Below, in pieces: positions 1-9,564 of a stretch of 64,000 nt of DNA; position 1 is the first letter of the stretch; each line of letters starts with the position of its first letter. The stretch lies in the NCBI GenBank assembly GCA_002727195.1, contig PBWH01000031.1:15153-79152 (forward strand), in the 5' to 3' direction. Made by a program: the position numbers and the translations under genes. This DNA is from Gemmatimonadota bacterium (GTDB taxonomy: Bacteria > Latescibacterota > UBA2968). The notes beneath the pieces were generated by a model, which was not told the DNA's origin, made no database searches, and saw nothing but the letters and a program-made list of their open reading frames with translations.

Positions 1-1475
1 CCGTCAGGAATCCTCTGCACGATCATCACGTTCTTGTAATTCACGCCCCATAGCGGGTTCTGGGGGCGACCGCGGCGTTCATCAGCTTTTTCGTACCAGG
101 GATACACTGCGCTGATGTGGATGGGATGGGGGTCCGTTCCGGGTTTGTGTCTTGCATCCGGATGGTCGAATACCACACCGCCCCATCTGTTCTGCTTGGC
201 TATGCCGTGGTAGTTCAGCGTCGGATCCTGTAAGTATCCGCCCATCAGGTAGTGCGACGTTCGGTAAGCGTAATTCAGGTGCTTTCCGTCGAGCTTGAAC
301 CCGTTTCGGGCGTCCTCGTCCCTGGGATAGGGAACGCCGTCGGACTCTCCAATGACCCGGTTGGAGATCTCGAAGGGTGCTTCGGTCGGAAACTCGATCT
401 TTCTCAAGATGATCGCTGATGCCGGTAGCTGGTACGTGCTTGTCTCGAAGATCTTGTTGTGCGTGCTGCCAAAATGGCTTCCTGGGGATACCCCGTACAT
501 AATCCACTTGGTCGCTTCCCAAGGGTTCTTGGCATACTCGGCGCGACTGCGACCGCCTCCGCGTCGACCCTCCACACTGATCTGAGCATCCTCGATGAAC
601 ATGAGATCCAAAAGCATGCGGTAGCGTTTGCGTACGAGTGAATCCGGAGCGAGTTCTGCCATGTTTAGGATTGTGGGAGGCGTGTATTTTTGGTAGGTGT
701 CAGAGCCCGCCTCGACCCAATGTCCGGCAATCGCACGCACGCCGGGACGGGCAAGGAAGTACTCGTTGTAGGCTTCGTAGTGGTCCCTGGCTTTGTAGCC
801 GTCTTTATATGGTCGGTCTTTGAAGTCCGGGTCGTTCATGTACAGGTAGTTCATCAGGTAAAAGTGGGGACGCCGTATGATGTCGTGATTTTCCGTGCCC
901 TGGTAGACGAGCAGCCTTTGAGGGACTGTTTCGGAGACCCTGGACTTTTCTGAGACTAGGATCCACATGAACTCCTTCATCGCCTTTTCGGTTTCAGGTT
1001 TCAGTCTGCCCGGGTAGAGACTGCTTTTCTCGCCGAACATGTAGAGCATCCGAACATACTCGGGAACGGCGAAGAAGCTGAAGGGGAGATTCTTCATGGA
1101 CTCAGGCTTGAACTCGATGGGCGAAATCTCGCCGGATCGGTATCGCGGCAGATACGAGTTGGTTAGGTCGAGAATGATCTGGTTGGCTTCATCCGTTCTT
1201 CTATTCAGGTAGAGGGCGACCAATGACCAGAGCGTATCTCCCCATTTCCGTATGTTGGGGAACCGCGTTTCAGGGTCCGTGTTGAGATAACCGACCAGCG
1301 CCAGCTGACGCATCTCGAGGGAAGCGGCGTGCGTGGTAGCCACGATCTTCATGTAGTTAGCATATTTCCCGTCGGTATCTCCGTAGGCCGATGAGTCCGC
1401 TGCTATAGGGCAGGATACGGCGATGAGGGCAAGGACGATTTGGAGTAAACGGTGAAGATGTGTTCCTGCGGTCAC
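1..1475 (-). CDS. Secreted protein of unknown function (C-terminus beyond window)
   Basis: About 491 codons are visible and the frame runs off the left edge. The start is GTG at 1475, 8 bases after a clear AAGGAG. The first ~27 residues form a signal peptide: a basic start, then the hydrophobic run LLQIVLALIAVSC ending near AADSSA, so the protein is exported. The Cys could be a lipobox, but its context is poor. The rest is rich in Trp, Tyr and Arg with helical stretches, such as a segment with FPNIRKWGDTLWSLVALYL around residues 72-90, as in alpha/alpha-toroid proteins. I do not recognise a catalytic motif. Another toroid-like gene lies at 5762-7453, so a polysaccharide lyase or glycan-handling role is plausible but unproven. 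Confidence 0.75.
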   Translation of the reverse strand, partial: MTAGTHLHRLLQIVLALIAVSCPIAADSSAYGDTDGKYANYMKIVATTHAASLEMRQLALVGYLNTDPETRFPNIRKWGDTLWSLVALYLNRRTDEANQIILDLTNSYLPRYRSGEISPIEFKPESMKNLPFSFFAVPEYVRMLYMFGEKSSLYPGRLKPETEKAMKEFMWILVSEKSRVSETVPQRLLVYQGTENHDIIRRPHFYLMNYLYMNDPDFKDRPYKDGYKARDHYEAYNEYFLARPGVRAIAGHWVEAGSDTYQKYTPPTILNMAELAPDSLVRKRYRMLLDLMFIEDAQISVEGRRGGGRSRAEYAKNPWEATKWIMYGVSPGSHFGSTHNKIFETSTYQLPASAIILRKIEFPTEAPFEISNRVIGESDGVPYPRDEDARNGFKLDGKHLNYAYRTSHYLMGGYLQDPTLNYHGIAKQNRWGGVVFDHPDARHKPGTDPHPIHISAVYPWYEKADERRGRPQNPLWGVNYKNVMIVQRIPD

Positions 1476-1605
1476 ACTGCTCTCCTTGGCAATTAGATCT
1501 TGTTGAAACCTATGGTTGTCACGATTCTCTAAAACTGACGAAACAGCCTGTCGGAAATACCTGATAGTCTATCAATGGGGGCGCGCAAACGTGGATTTTG
1601 AGAGG

Positions 1606-2709
1606 ATGATCGATCAGGCGATAGGGAAGTGTAAGACATTGTCTGAATCAGATGCTCGACACTTTGTGGAGCACGGTTGGGTGATCGTGAAAGATGCGGT
1701 TCCCAAGCCGATCGCCGACGACATAGTTGCCTGTGCGTGGCGGGAACTCGAGGAGCGGGGCGCCAAGAAAGATGATCCCGAATCCTGGAAGAAGGAACCC
1801 TACGTGAGAACCGGTAGTCCGCCTAATGTCAGTATCATGGCATCGCGTGGCGACAAGGAGGCTGCAAAGCAAGAGATCGAAATCAGGACCCGATACGGCT
1901 TGCCACCGGAAAGTCCTGTACTTCAGGACGTTGCGCCACGTGCGCTCGGGGCACAAGTTGATTGTGTCGGTGGCCTGGACCGAGTGGATGCACCAGATCA
2001 GATCGCCTTACCAGACTCCCTGGCGGTCAATCTGTGCAGCGATGACAGCAAACTGGGTGAAGCGGGTTGGCGCTCGATAGACGCCCCAGGCTGGCACAAG
2101 GATGGGTGGCACTACCGTCACTTTCTCGACTCGCCGCAGCAGGGATTGCTACTGGGCTACATCTATTCCGACCTGCTGCCGGGGTCGGGTGGAACACAGA
2201 TGTGTGTCGACTCCATCGGAGTCGTCGCGCGCTTGCTGTCGCGACACCCGGAGGGCATTCATCCGGACACGGTCTACTCCTACATCAAACCGTATATGGT
2301 GAAAGAGTGCAGTGCGTTTGAAGAGCTCACGGGGGAGGCGGGTGATCTCGCCATCATGCACCCCTACATGATTCACCGTGTTGCGGGCAACCACAGTGGC
2401 AGACACCGATTCGGGCAGTTCCCCAGTTTAAAGCTTTCTCAGCCCATGCGGTTCAAGCGTGAGGATCCTGGCGACTACAGCCTTGCAGAGTTGGTCGTCC
2501 TGAAAGAGCTGGGAGAAGTGACGCATCTCGATTACGCGGAAGAAGCCGACTACACAAAGTATCCACGGGAGGATATCACCCCTCCGCCGTCACGAACGGA
2601 AGAAGAAAAGCAGGCGATTGCTGTCGCGCTGTATGAGGAGCAGCAGAGAATGGCTCTGACAGAACCTGAGTGGGCACAGGACATGTGGCCGAAACGAGAG
2701 CGTCTCTGA
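1606..2709 (+). CDS. Phytanoyl-CoA dioxygenase (PhyH) family protein
   Basis: Non-haem Fe(II)/2-oxoglutarate oxygenase of 367 residues if it starts at ATG 1606. The jelly-roll metal triad is visible: H-x-D as GWHKDG (His about 164), the distal His in MHPYMIHRVAG (about 257), and an Arg about nine residues later for 2-oxoglutarate. The opening SDARHFVEHGWVIVKDAV is typical of the family. The frame is open from TTG 1516. GTG 1591, ATG 1606 and TTG 1639 are all possible starts and no ribosome site decides clearly. It is transcribed away from the secreted protein at 1-1475. Family members hydroxylate very varied small molecules, so the substrate is unknown. A second member lies at 4188-5213. Confidence 0.85.
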   Translation: MIDQAIGKCKTLSESDARHFVEHGWVIVKDAVPKPIADDIVACAWRELEERGAKKDDPESWKKEPYVRTGSPPNVSIMASRGDKEAAKQEIEIRTRYGLPPESPVLQDVAPRALGAQVDCVGGLDRVDAPDQIALPDSLAVNLCSDDSKLGEAGWRSIDAPGWHKDGWHYRHFLDSPQQGLLLGYIYSDLLPGSGGTQMCVDSIGVVARLLSRHPEGIHPDTVYSYIKPYMVKECSAFEELTGEAGDLAIMHPYMIHRVAGNHSGRHRFGQFPSLKLSQPMRFKREDPGDYSLAELVVLKELGEVTHLDYAEEADYTKYPREDITPPPSRTEEEKQAIAVALYEEQQRMALTEPEWAQDMWPKRERL

Positions 2710-2786
2710 GACCAACGAGTGGTGCACCACGTTGCTGCCATGGTTCCGCCTGATCCGGGTATGGTTATCCGATGCCGGTAGGCTTC

Positions 2787-3725
2787 CTAGCAAGCGAACG
2801 GGACCCGTCGGTCAGATATCTTCGGTAGCAGTGAAGGCGCATCGAGTTCTTCACGTGAGGCCCCGAGCTCCCACGGTGATGGTCCCACGAATCGACTGCA
2901 GGTACCGGCGATCTCTAGGATGCCCCGCCGGAGATCGATGGTGACAACCGCGTAGAGTGGATCCCGATATGGCGCCGTGTGCTTGATCGTCGGATACTTG
3001 CGGTCCACGTTCTCGTTGTAGCGCACGTGGGCGAATCGGCTGCCGAGGAAGTAGTATGACATGCTGTTGATCTTGGCGTGAAGAATACCAAGGATGGGCC
3101 GGAGATAGTCGCGGTGGTGGTGTCCGGAAAAGCAGGCGATGACTTTGTGTCCGCCCGCTTTGCGGTTGGCCTCTTCGAGCAGTCGTCGGGCCTCCTCCTG
3201 ATTGGCGACCCCGCCGCTCCGCTCGAGGCCCTGGTGGCAGAAGAGAAACGTTGGCAGGGTGGTCGCTTCGAGATCACGCTCGAGCCAGGCCAGTTGTTCA
3301 TCACCGAGGAATTGGTAGTAGGGCTCCTGGTCGGGACTGGGATCGTTGCCGTCGAGGATCACGAAGTGCGCGCCTCCCTGGTCGAAGGCGTAGTAGGGTG
3401 CGGGCATGCCCCAGAAGGCCATAGTTTGCTCGCGCGTGAAGTCATACTTCTTGTCGGGACCCTTCTCTCGGTCTCCGTCCATGTCGTGGTTACCGATTAC
3501 GTGGTAACGCGGACCACTGAAACTATTCCAGATGGCGAGGAATTCCAGGTTCTGCGGTATTGGTGTGCAGAAGTCGCCGAGTTGCAGGATGAAGTCTGGT
3601 TTCGTCTCCTGCATGTGGTCGATGAACCGGGTCAGGCGGTCGTCAGCATCGTGCATGACGTCCTTGTGGACATCGGATACGATGCCGAAACGAACTTTTG
3701 CCGACGGGGATTCTCCTCCGGACAT
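2787..3725 (-). CDS. Calcineurin-like metallophosphoesterase
   Basis: 312 residues with the full dimetal phosphoesterase signature in order: D-x-H (SDVHKD, residues 18-22), GD (LGDFCTP, about 50), GNHD (about 79-82) and GHHH (about 217). It probably hydrolyses a phosphomono- or diester. There is no signal peptide with this start, so the enzyme is likely cytoplasmic. ATG 3725 is chosen because AAGGAG stands 5 bases upstream and family homology begins at once (KVRFGIVSDVH). The frame stays open upstream to 3866, but that extension is Cys/Arg-rich and unlike the family. It stands alone between two PhyH genes, convergent with the first. Confidence 0.88.
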   Translation of the reverse strand: MSGGESPSAKVRFGIVSDVHKDVMHDADDRLTRFIDHMQETKPDFILQLGDFCTPIPQNLEFLAIWNSFSGPRYHVIGNHDMDGDREKGPDKKYDFTREQTMAFWGMPAPYYAFDQGGAHFVILDGNDPSPDQEPYYQFLGDEQLAWLERDLEATTLPTFLFCHQGLERSGGVANQEEARRLLEEANRKAGGHKVIACFSGHHHRDYLRPILGILHAKINSMSYYFLGSRFAHVRYNENVDRKYPTIKHTAPYRDPLYAVVTIDLRRGILEIAGTCSRFVGPSPWELGASREELDAPSLLPKISDRRVPFAC

Positions 3726-4187
3726 TCTTACTCCTTCACCTGACGAACGATCCGCTCCCAACCTACGCGCTTTGACCTTTGGTGTGGCTCCGTTGCAGCA
3801 GGAATCCGAATGATCGGTTCTGCTGAACGCCAAGGTCTCAAGGAGTCCAGCAGACGTCCGTTTCAACGATCCGTTTCGACCCCAAGGTAGAATGAGTATG
3901 GCTAACCCGGCCGAGTGGCAAGTAATAGAAACGCCTGACCAGACTCAGCCAACGCACTGGCATGCTTTCTCTCGAGGAAGGCGATTCGGAGCTGTATTTT
4001 CGCCTTGCCTTGAGGATCCTGTTGCCCGCGCTGACAGGCCCTTTGAACGGGATGTAGTGACCCACTGGTGCCAGCCGATCACACCTGTTTGCATTCCGGG
4101 CGTGAGTGTCATCAGGAACACGGGAGCGATGTCCTTCTGCTGATGTCTGGAGAAGGCGTGCGCAACCAAACAAAGAGAGGTGTTCAC
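3726..4187. other. Intergenic region between divergent genes
   Basis: 460 bases between the divergent metallophosphoesterase and second PhyH gene. Promoters for both must lie here, but no good -35/-10 pair, repeat or RNA structure stands out. Short open frames on both strands show no homology-like features. Confidence 0.5.
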
Positions 4188-5213
4188 GTGGCCAAGAATC
4201 CAACAGAACCATCGTCTGCGACGGTCTATGCTCAAGAACTGCCGGGGTGCAGAGAAGTGGGACTTTCCCGGGGGGAAATCGAGCATTTCAAGACGAATGG
4301 GTTCATCGTGAAGAAAGGTCTGCTGGATTCGTCTGAGCTTGGGCGGATCGTCGAGTGTGCGTGGGAAGCCGCCGAGGACCTCGGTTTCCCGTTCGATCGA
4401 AACGATCCGAGTACTTATACGCTCCCAAAGGATCACGGGCTGTTTCCGGATACCGAACCGAAACACATCTACAACGACGGTGCCGGAATCGCCAATTATT
4501 TCGGCGGGTCGAACAGTGGTTGGACCTGGCGCCACTATGTGCCGTGCACAGAGGACTGGCTCCTGGAGCGGACGGCAAGACATCCCAACATGCAGTCAGT
4601 GGTCAGTCAGTTCCTCGGGGACAATGTCCGTCCGTCAAAGCGTTGCCGTGGGCTCTATCTCCTTCTGCCAAAGCCGGGCGACGGTGATTCTGTCGGGAAA
4701 CTCTCCGGGCACACGGATGGCACGGCCAGTCAGCTGAATTGCATGATATATGCGGCAGATTGTCCGCCCAGTGGGGGAGGGTTCACGCTGTGGCCTGGCA
4801 GCCATCGAAGGTGCTACTACCATATGAAGACGGAATACAACTGGGAACCGAAGGTTGGTTACAAAGAGATGCTGTCCGAAATCCAGGCGAGTGTGACGCC
4901 TGTTGAGATTTCGGGTGAGGCGGGAGACTGTTGCTTCTGGCATCCGAGATCGCTACACTCGGCGGGTGTAAACACCTCGTCGCACCTGCGGGTCGTCGTT
5001 CCCTGTGATTTTCAGAAGGACAAGCCGACCGAGCCCTGGCCGCCGTACTCGGGATTCTCCAAGCGGACGGCACTAGGTGCTGGCAAGTCTCTGTTGCCAG
5101 AAGATTCAGGGAAAGAAGACGGACTGCGGATGCAGTGGTGGATCGATACCCGTGAGTTCGTGGAGCCGGACTCGCCGCCGCGAGAGGATATGTGGGAGGA
5201 CTGGGCGATCTAA
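4188..5213 (+). CDS. Phytanoyl-CoA dioxygenase (PhyH) family protein
   Basis: 341 residues, a second Fe(II)/2-oxoglutarate oxygenase. H-x-D is HTD at residues 175-177 in LSGHTDGTASQ. The distal His is at about 257 in HPRSLHSAG, with Arg about 268 in SSHLRVVVP. The start is GTG 4188, placed 7 bases after GAGAGG. In-frame ATG 4143 and an earlier codon at 4068 would add residues without family likeness. It resembles the 1606-2709 protein only at motif level, so the two are distant paralogues rather than a recent duplication. Substrate unknown. Confidence 0.87.
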   Translation: MAKNPTEPSSATVYAQELPGCREVGLSRGEIEHFKTNGFIVKKGLLDSSELGRIVECAWEAAEDLGFPFDRNDPSTYTLPKDHGLFPDTEPKHIYNDGAGIANYFGGSNSGWTWRHYVPCTEDWLLERTARHPNMQSVVSQFLGDNVRPSKRCRGLYLLLPKPGDGDSVGKLSGHTDGTASQLNCMIYAADCPPSGGGFTLWPGSHRRCYYHMKTEYNWEPKVGYKEMLSEIQASVTPVEISGEAGDCCFWHPRSLHSAGVNTSSHLRVVVPCDFQKDKPTEPWPPYSGFSKRTALGAGKSLLPEDSGKEDGLRMQWWIDTREFVEPDSPPREDMWEDWAI

Positions 5214-5517
5214 GAACCAGATCGAGCGATCTAAACCCCAGCTGCATCGTGACACGCTTATGCACGTAGAAAGGACGCAACTCCTGCAGGGCCCTGTTGG
5301 CCGCCTCTACTTGATCGTTCAGGAGAAAGGACATCTCATGGCAAAGTGGGTCGTTGCCATGCTCAGCGCTCTGGAGAAGTGGAAGCCGGGCCCCACCGGT
5401 CGTGCCATACAGGAGGGGCTTCGAACGCCTTTCCCGCTCGCCCTCGAGGATCTCCACGACGCGGTCCTCGAAGCCGTCGCTCAATACCTGAAGCTCTTCG
5501 TCTGTCATCTGCGTCAT
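5214..5517 (-). CDS. Possible small or 3'-truncated gene
   Basis: A minus-strand frame starts at ATG 5517 and its first ~100 codons look protein-like: acidic helices such as TDEELQVLSDGFEDRVVEIL and RALQELRPFYVHKR. The frame then continues antisense into the PhyH gene as far as 4783, where composition becomes Ser/Pro/Arg-rich and clearly non-coding. Only the part outside PhyH is reported. The ribosome site is weak. I do not recognise a family. It may be a gene whose 3' end was lost. Confidence 0.3.
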
Positions 5518-5624
5518 TGACCTGCCCGCATCTATGTGTCCACACCCAGAGTTAGGATGCGGCTGCTAGGGACGACTTGATGACCACCGGTGCGAGTGGT
5601 CGATAGCTTAGCGAACTGTGTGGT

Positions 5625-5704
5625 CCCCAGTTCGCCCTAAACCTGACCTAGATTCCCTGCTAGGGCTACGTGAGAACACCGTTTATTCTTCCTCTCCGCA
5701 CCAG
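5625..5704. repeat. 80-bp imperfect direct repeat, copy A
   Basis: This aligns over about 80 bases with 7821-7900 in the same orientation. Shared blocks include ttcgccc, tgagaacacc versus tgaaaacact, and gtttattcttcc followed by tccgc and ccagg. The two copies bracket the toroid gene at 5762-7453, each lying just past the 3' end of a minus-strand gene. Confidence 0.7.
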
Positions 5705-5761
5705 GACGGGCTGGAACTCGAGAAACAGCTCCTTAGACCGAAGGAATCAGGCTGGCGCTCC

Positions 5762-7453
5762 TCAGTCGTGATGCAGTTCTGCAGGGGCGCCCGGTGATGG
5801 ATACGGGCCCTCTGCCTCCGACCACCGGTGATATCGAATCTCCATCGCATGGTCTACGGGCGACCATGTCGTCGCGTAGACTCGAAAACCCTCACCCGCA
5901 ATCGGATAGATGCTGCGGTGACCACGCAGACCCGGCCCGATCGTGATCGCATCGGCCCCAACTCGATAGATCATCGTGCCAGAGTTCAGGAAGAGCGATC
6001 CACCGACGGCTGCATCGATACTTGCTTCAGGCAACTCGACACGTCCGGGTGCGTCGAACAGGAATTCGATCTGAAATGGAACGTGGTCCATCCCGCCGCG
6101 GGTGGCCAGGTGGACGTCGAATCCACCATCGACTTCGGTGATCGTCGCGTCAACCTCGAACTCTGGTCTTGGCAGCTGGTCGCGTTCGTGGAGTATCTCG
6201 TGCGGCAGATCCTCCCACGCGACGGGTCGATTCAGGGGAAGCCAGTAGCCTGGCAGTTGAGGCAGCAGGAAATTTGAACCAAGAGTGAGCTTCGCCACGT
6301 TACCCGATACGTCGAGCGATCTGGCTGTGAACGATGCACCTGCGAAGTAGGGTGCGTGAACCCGCATGCCCTGAAGGATTGCCTCGCCGTACGTCAGAGA
6401 AAGGAATCCCTCGATCCCGGTAGCCGCAGTCGCAGCCATATCAGCCCGTCGTACACGCCACACGCCCGAGTGCGGGAGATGCCGCGAATAGGATGACTCG
6501 ACCTGGCCCTTCACCGATGGTGAGTCTCGCCACTCCGGGTGAATCCCCATCATATACGCCAGCCATGCGTTCGTGTAACCGCCTCGATCGAACAGGGCGT
6601 GTGTGGCCGCACTCAGATGCTCGTCGCCATCGAGGCAGGCCAGATAGTAGAAGCTGTCGATGCAGTTGGTCGGTACACGACGCATACCTTTATCCTGCCT
6701 GCGAGAGAGCGCTGTCAGGATCGTCCAGTCGGGCTGAAGGAACGTCAGCATCGTATCGAGCGATTTCCTCGCGTAGTCGAGCATATCCGGCCGACCGATC
6801 GACTCGGCGATCAGGATCAGTGACCTGTTGATCACGGCGTTGTAGCCACCCGCGCTCCGCTCTGAATATTCGCCGTCGGGACTGAGGTCGATGCCCTCAG
6901 CGAGATAGGCGTCGATGGCAGATTCAAGCGCAGGATCGGGATGCAGGGCGTGGACGAGCGCGAGACCGGACGCGACCACCCAGCGATGGTTGGGCGTGTG
7001 AAAACCTCCCCCGGCAACAGCGCTTGCGCAGTTTCTCAGATAGGGTGTGAGAACCGCATCGACCTGGCCGACGCCTGCTACGTCTGGCGAACGGGCGAGC
7101 AGATGGGACACGCTGCCGAGCTGCTGCAGAACGAAGCCGGTGTCTGGTGGCGAGTCGAAGTTCGTGTGCGGAATGTCGACAAAACCGGTGTCGCGTGTGC
7201 TCCGCTCCTGGAAGCGGATCGAGTGGAGGAGTCGCTCCAGGATGTCGGTGTCTTCGTGGTACAGCGACTCGGGTGCCAGATACGCTAGCGCCAACGATTG
7301 GATAAAGGACGCATTCCCGACGTGGGAGGGGCCTGCGAATCCTTGTTGCGGCTGGAAGTAGCCGCCGAAATCGGGTCGGTCCTGATCGAGCACCTGATCG
7401 AGAATGATCCGGGCGACGGCTGTATCGAGACTCGCGATCGTCTTCTCGTACAC
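5762..7453 (-). CDS. Alpha/alpha-toroid polysaccharide lyase-like protein
   Basis: 563 residues. The start is GTG 7453, 6 bases after AAGGAG. The N-terminal ~350 residues are helical, with aromatic and His motifs such as GGGFHTPNHRWVVASGLAL and SPDGEYSERSAGGYN, the style of heparinase II/III or hyaluronate-lyase toroids. The C-terminal ~200 residues look like a beta-sandwich. There is no signal peptide, so if it acts on glycans they would be oligosaccharides inside the cell. It is a single gene, flanked by the 80-bp repeat pair. I cannot name a CAZy family with certainty, and a non-catalytic role is possible. Confidence 0.6.
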   Translation of the reverse strand: MYEKTIASLDTAVARIILDQVLDQDRPDFGGYFQPQQGFAGPSHVGNASFIQSLALAYLAPESLYHEDTDILERLLHSIRFQERSTRDTGFVDIPHTNFDSPPDTGFVLQQLGSVSHLLARSPDVAGVGQVDAVLTPYLRNCASAVAGGGFHTPNHRWVVASGLALVHALHPDPALESAIDAYLAEGIDLSPDGEYSERSAGGYNAVINRSLILIAESIGRPDMLDYARKSLDTMLTFLQPDWTILTALSRRQDKGMRRVPTNCIDSFYYLACLDGDEHLSAATHALFDRGGYTNAWLAYMMGIHPEWRDSPSVKGQVESSYSRHLPHSGVWRVRRADMAATAATGIEGFLSLTYGEAILQGMRVHAPYFAGASFTARSLDVSGNVAKLTLGSNFLLPQLPGYWLPLNRPVAWEDLPHEILHERDQLPRPEFEVDATITEVDGGFDVHLATRGGMDHVPFQIEFLFDAPGRVELPEASIDAAVGGSLFLNSGTMIYRVGADAITIGPGLRGHRSIYPIAGEGFRVYATTWSPVDHAMEIRYHRWSEAEGPYPSPGAPAELHHD

Positions 7454-8061
7454 GTTCCTCTCCTTCGTCAGAGCTTGGCCTGCGCGAACTTGGCTTGCAT
7501 ATCTTCTGGTCGGCGTCTCTGCATTACCCTCTCACCCGGCCCTGAAATCAAGACGACGCGATTTGTCGCCATGGGTCAGATCAACGATACCACTCTCCCG
7601 CATCGGCTGGATGAACGGACTGTCGAATACGTGGGTTAAGCGCCACTTTCACTTGTGTGCGAGCGGGAGAAGTGCGTCCTCCTGGTGCCCCTTTTGCCTG
7701 CAGAGAGCCCCACATGGACACCTGCCTTCCACCTTCGCTGAAGCTACGGCGGACAGGTCACCGCTGCTCCCGCCAGCACAGCAACCCGACGATTCAAACG
7801 CCCCGCATTGGCGTGGCACACCCCCTGTTCGCCCCATACCTAGCCTCGATTCTCTGCCAGGCTCAGTGAAAACACTGTTTATTCTTCCTATCCGCTCCAG
7901 GCGGAAATGTGACGAGGTTAGCCAGAGTCGAGTACTGTATGGCGATGAGGATTGCAGTCAAAGCTGTAACGACATCTCTGGCTAGCTTCCCTTCGCGAAC
8001 AGACAAGTGTTTCTCCAAGTATGCGGACCGAATCCTGCCTCTGCGTCTTGGTGTATGCCTC
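7454..8061. other. Gene-free region
   Basis: About 600 bases upstream of the toroid gene and downstream of the isomerase-like gene. It holds repeat copy B (7821-7900). No convincing coding frame, RNA gene or strong hairpin was seen elsewhere in it. Confidence 0.5.
7821..7900. repeat. 80-bp imperfect direct repeat, copy B
   Basis: Second copy of the element at 5625-5704, same orientation, with scattered substitutions and at least one indel. It lies 161 bases past the 3' end of the minus-strand isomerase-like gene. The mismatches indicate old copies rather than a recent duplication or target-site repeat. Confidence 0.7.
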
Positions 8062-9564
8062 TTAGACTCTCACGAAGTCCATATGCAGCAACCTCGCCAA
8101 TCGCTCGACCTTCGCCGATTCGTGTCCGACACCGAGCGCCACGTGATGCGTGGGGCCCAGTTGTGCCCAACGATTCATCCAGCCGGCCACATCGAAGTCG
8201 CTGTCGGGTGTGTCGGTGAAGCGGATTCGCGAGTTCGTGTTCCCGATGCAGAGGATGTCACCTGGCACCGACCAGCCCTCGGCGCTCAGCCACTTGAGCT
8301 TGCCGTCCTGGGTCTGCGTCAGACCGAGGATCGTGACAGGCCCCTGGCTGACCTGGGCCTCGACTGAGACGCCGCCGCCGCGCTTTCCGTGGAAGATCTC
8401 CAGACCGCGCAGAATCGGTTTCCCCTCGGCGATGGCCATGTGGAACGGCCCATCGTGTCCCATCAGGATCAGACGGTCCTCAAAGTCCATCGCGTAGAAT
8501 TCCGTGTAGCTGCCGCCGGCACCAAGCGTATCCATAACCTTCATGGCCATGCAGTTCTTGAGATCGCCCTCGCCGCTGCAAGGGATGCCTCGCGCCGTCA
8601 ACAGGGAGCACCCGAGGATCAGGCTCGAACCGAGTTGCTCGAAGTCGTTTCCGTCAAGCCCGCGGTAGTAGTAGGTGAGCCCGTCAAGGTCGAAGTCGGA
8701 GACGACGCGATCCAGTCCGGCCGCGACCCGGCATGCCCAGGTCATTTCGTCATCGGTTGGCTTCTTGGCGAGGGAATCGCTTGGGCTGTTTTCGCTGATC
8801 TCGAACAGCTCCAGCGTTCTGTCGCGGACCGCATCGATCTCGTTGGTCGTCACGGCATCAACGCGTGCCTGGATGTCCTCCATCTCCAGCACCTCGATGT
8901 GGGTTCCGAAGAACGCCGAGTGCTGCGTGAAATCACTATACATGTCCATCATGCCGGGGTAGGTATGCCCGATGAACCCGATCCGGCTGCGATTGAGGAC
9001 CTTCTTCACGCAAACGGCGCTCAACCAGTCCTCGATATCGCGCCAGGCCTCGATCGCGGAAGGGTGATCCACGGTAACCTCATTCGCCAACGCGCCCTCT
9101 GGTTGGTCGGACAGCCCGAGCAGACCCGTGACGACGTGGAAGCCGATCCCGCACCTCGCGAAGGCGTTGGATATCTCTGGTATGCAACAGGCCTGGCAGT
9201 TGGCGAGCCACTCGCCGGTCCCGGTGGCCACATACTGAAGCTGGGCCGTGGGCTGCAGGTTGAGGACGAGGACGGGACGCCCAACCTGCTGGACGGCAGG
9301 GAGGACCTGGCTGCTCGTCGAGTAGGTTGTGACGTAGCAGACGACCAGGTCGACGCTTTCACGGATGAAGCGATCACCTGCAGCCATTGCTTTGGGTTGG
9401 TCGTCGACCATCCCCACGTCGACCACCTCGATACCCATGTCCGAGAGCTTCTTTGCGACAAAGGCACCGTAGCTCGTGAGCCGCTGCTCGAGGCCGTCGA
9501 ACTGCGGCCAGTATGCGGCGAGCCCGATGCTGAACAAGCCGACTCTGCAACCATTCTGTGACAT
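8062..9564 (-). CDS. L-arabinose/L-fucose isomerase family protein
   Basis: 500 residues, the usual length of AraA. The metal and base residues of arabinose isomerases can be placed: Glu332 in SGEGDLKN, Glu355 in SYTEFYAMDFE, His370 in LMGHDGPFH, and a C-terminal His pair in THHVALGVGH. Family enzymes interconvert an aldose and its ketose with Mn2+. ATG 9564 follows GGGGAT. No arabinose kinase or epimerase is adjacent, so the natural sugar is open. Many uncultured lineages carry such stand-alone AraA-like proteins with unknown substrates. Confidence 0.75.
   Translation of the reverse strand: MSQNGCRVGLFSIGLAAYWPQFDGLEQRLTSYGAFVAKKLSDMGIEVVDVGMVDDQPKAMAAGDRFIRESVDLVVCYVTTYSTSSQVLPAVQQVGRPVLVLNLQPTAQLQYVATGTGEWLANCQACCIPEISNAFARCGIGFHVVTGLLGLSDQPEGALANEVTVDHPSAIEAWRDIEDWLSAVCVKKVLNRSRIGFIGHTYPGMMDMYSDFTQHSAFFGTHIEVLEMEDIQARVDAVTTNEIDAVRDRTLELFEISENSPSDSLAKKPTDDEMTWACRVAAGLDRVVSDFDLDGLTYYYRGLDGNDFEQLGSSLILGCSLLTARGIPCSGEGDLKNCMAMKVMDTLGAGGSYTEFYAMDFEDRLILMGHDGPFHMAIAEGKPILRGLEIFHGKRGGGVSVEAQVSQGPVTILGLTQTQDGKLKWLSAEGWSVPGDILCIGNTNSRIRFTDTPDSDFDVAGWMNRWAQLGPTHHVALGVGHESAKVERLARLLHMDFVRV

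Noticed and set aside
4783-5213. Minus-strand frame continuing through the second PhyH gene
   Set aside because: Composition turns Ser/Pro/Arg-rich and is antisense to a clear enzyme. Only the part from 5214 to 5517 could be coding.
8389-9561. Long plus-strand open frame opposite the arabinose isomerase-like gene
   Set aside because: It is antisense to a well-supported enzyme and has no family features. The same applies to long frames antisense to the genes at 40478, 41454, 43758, 53350 and 55671.
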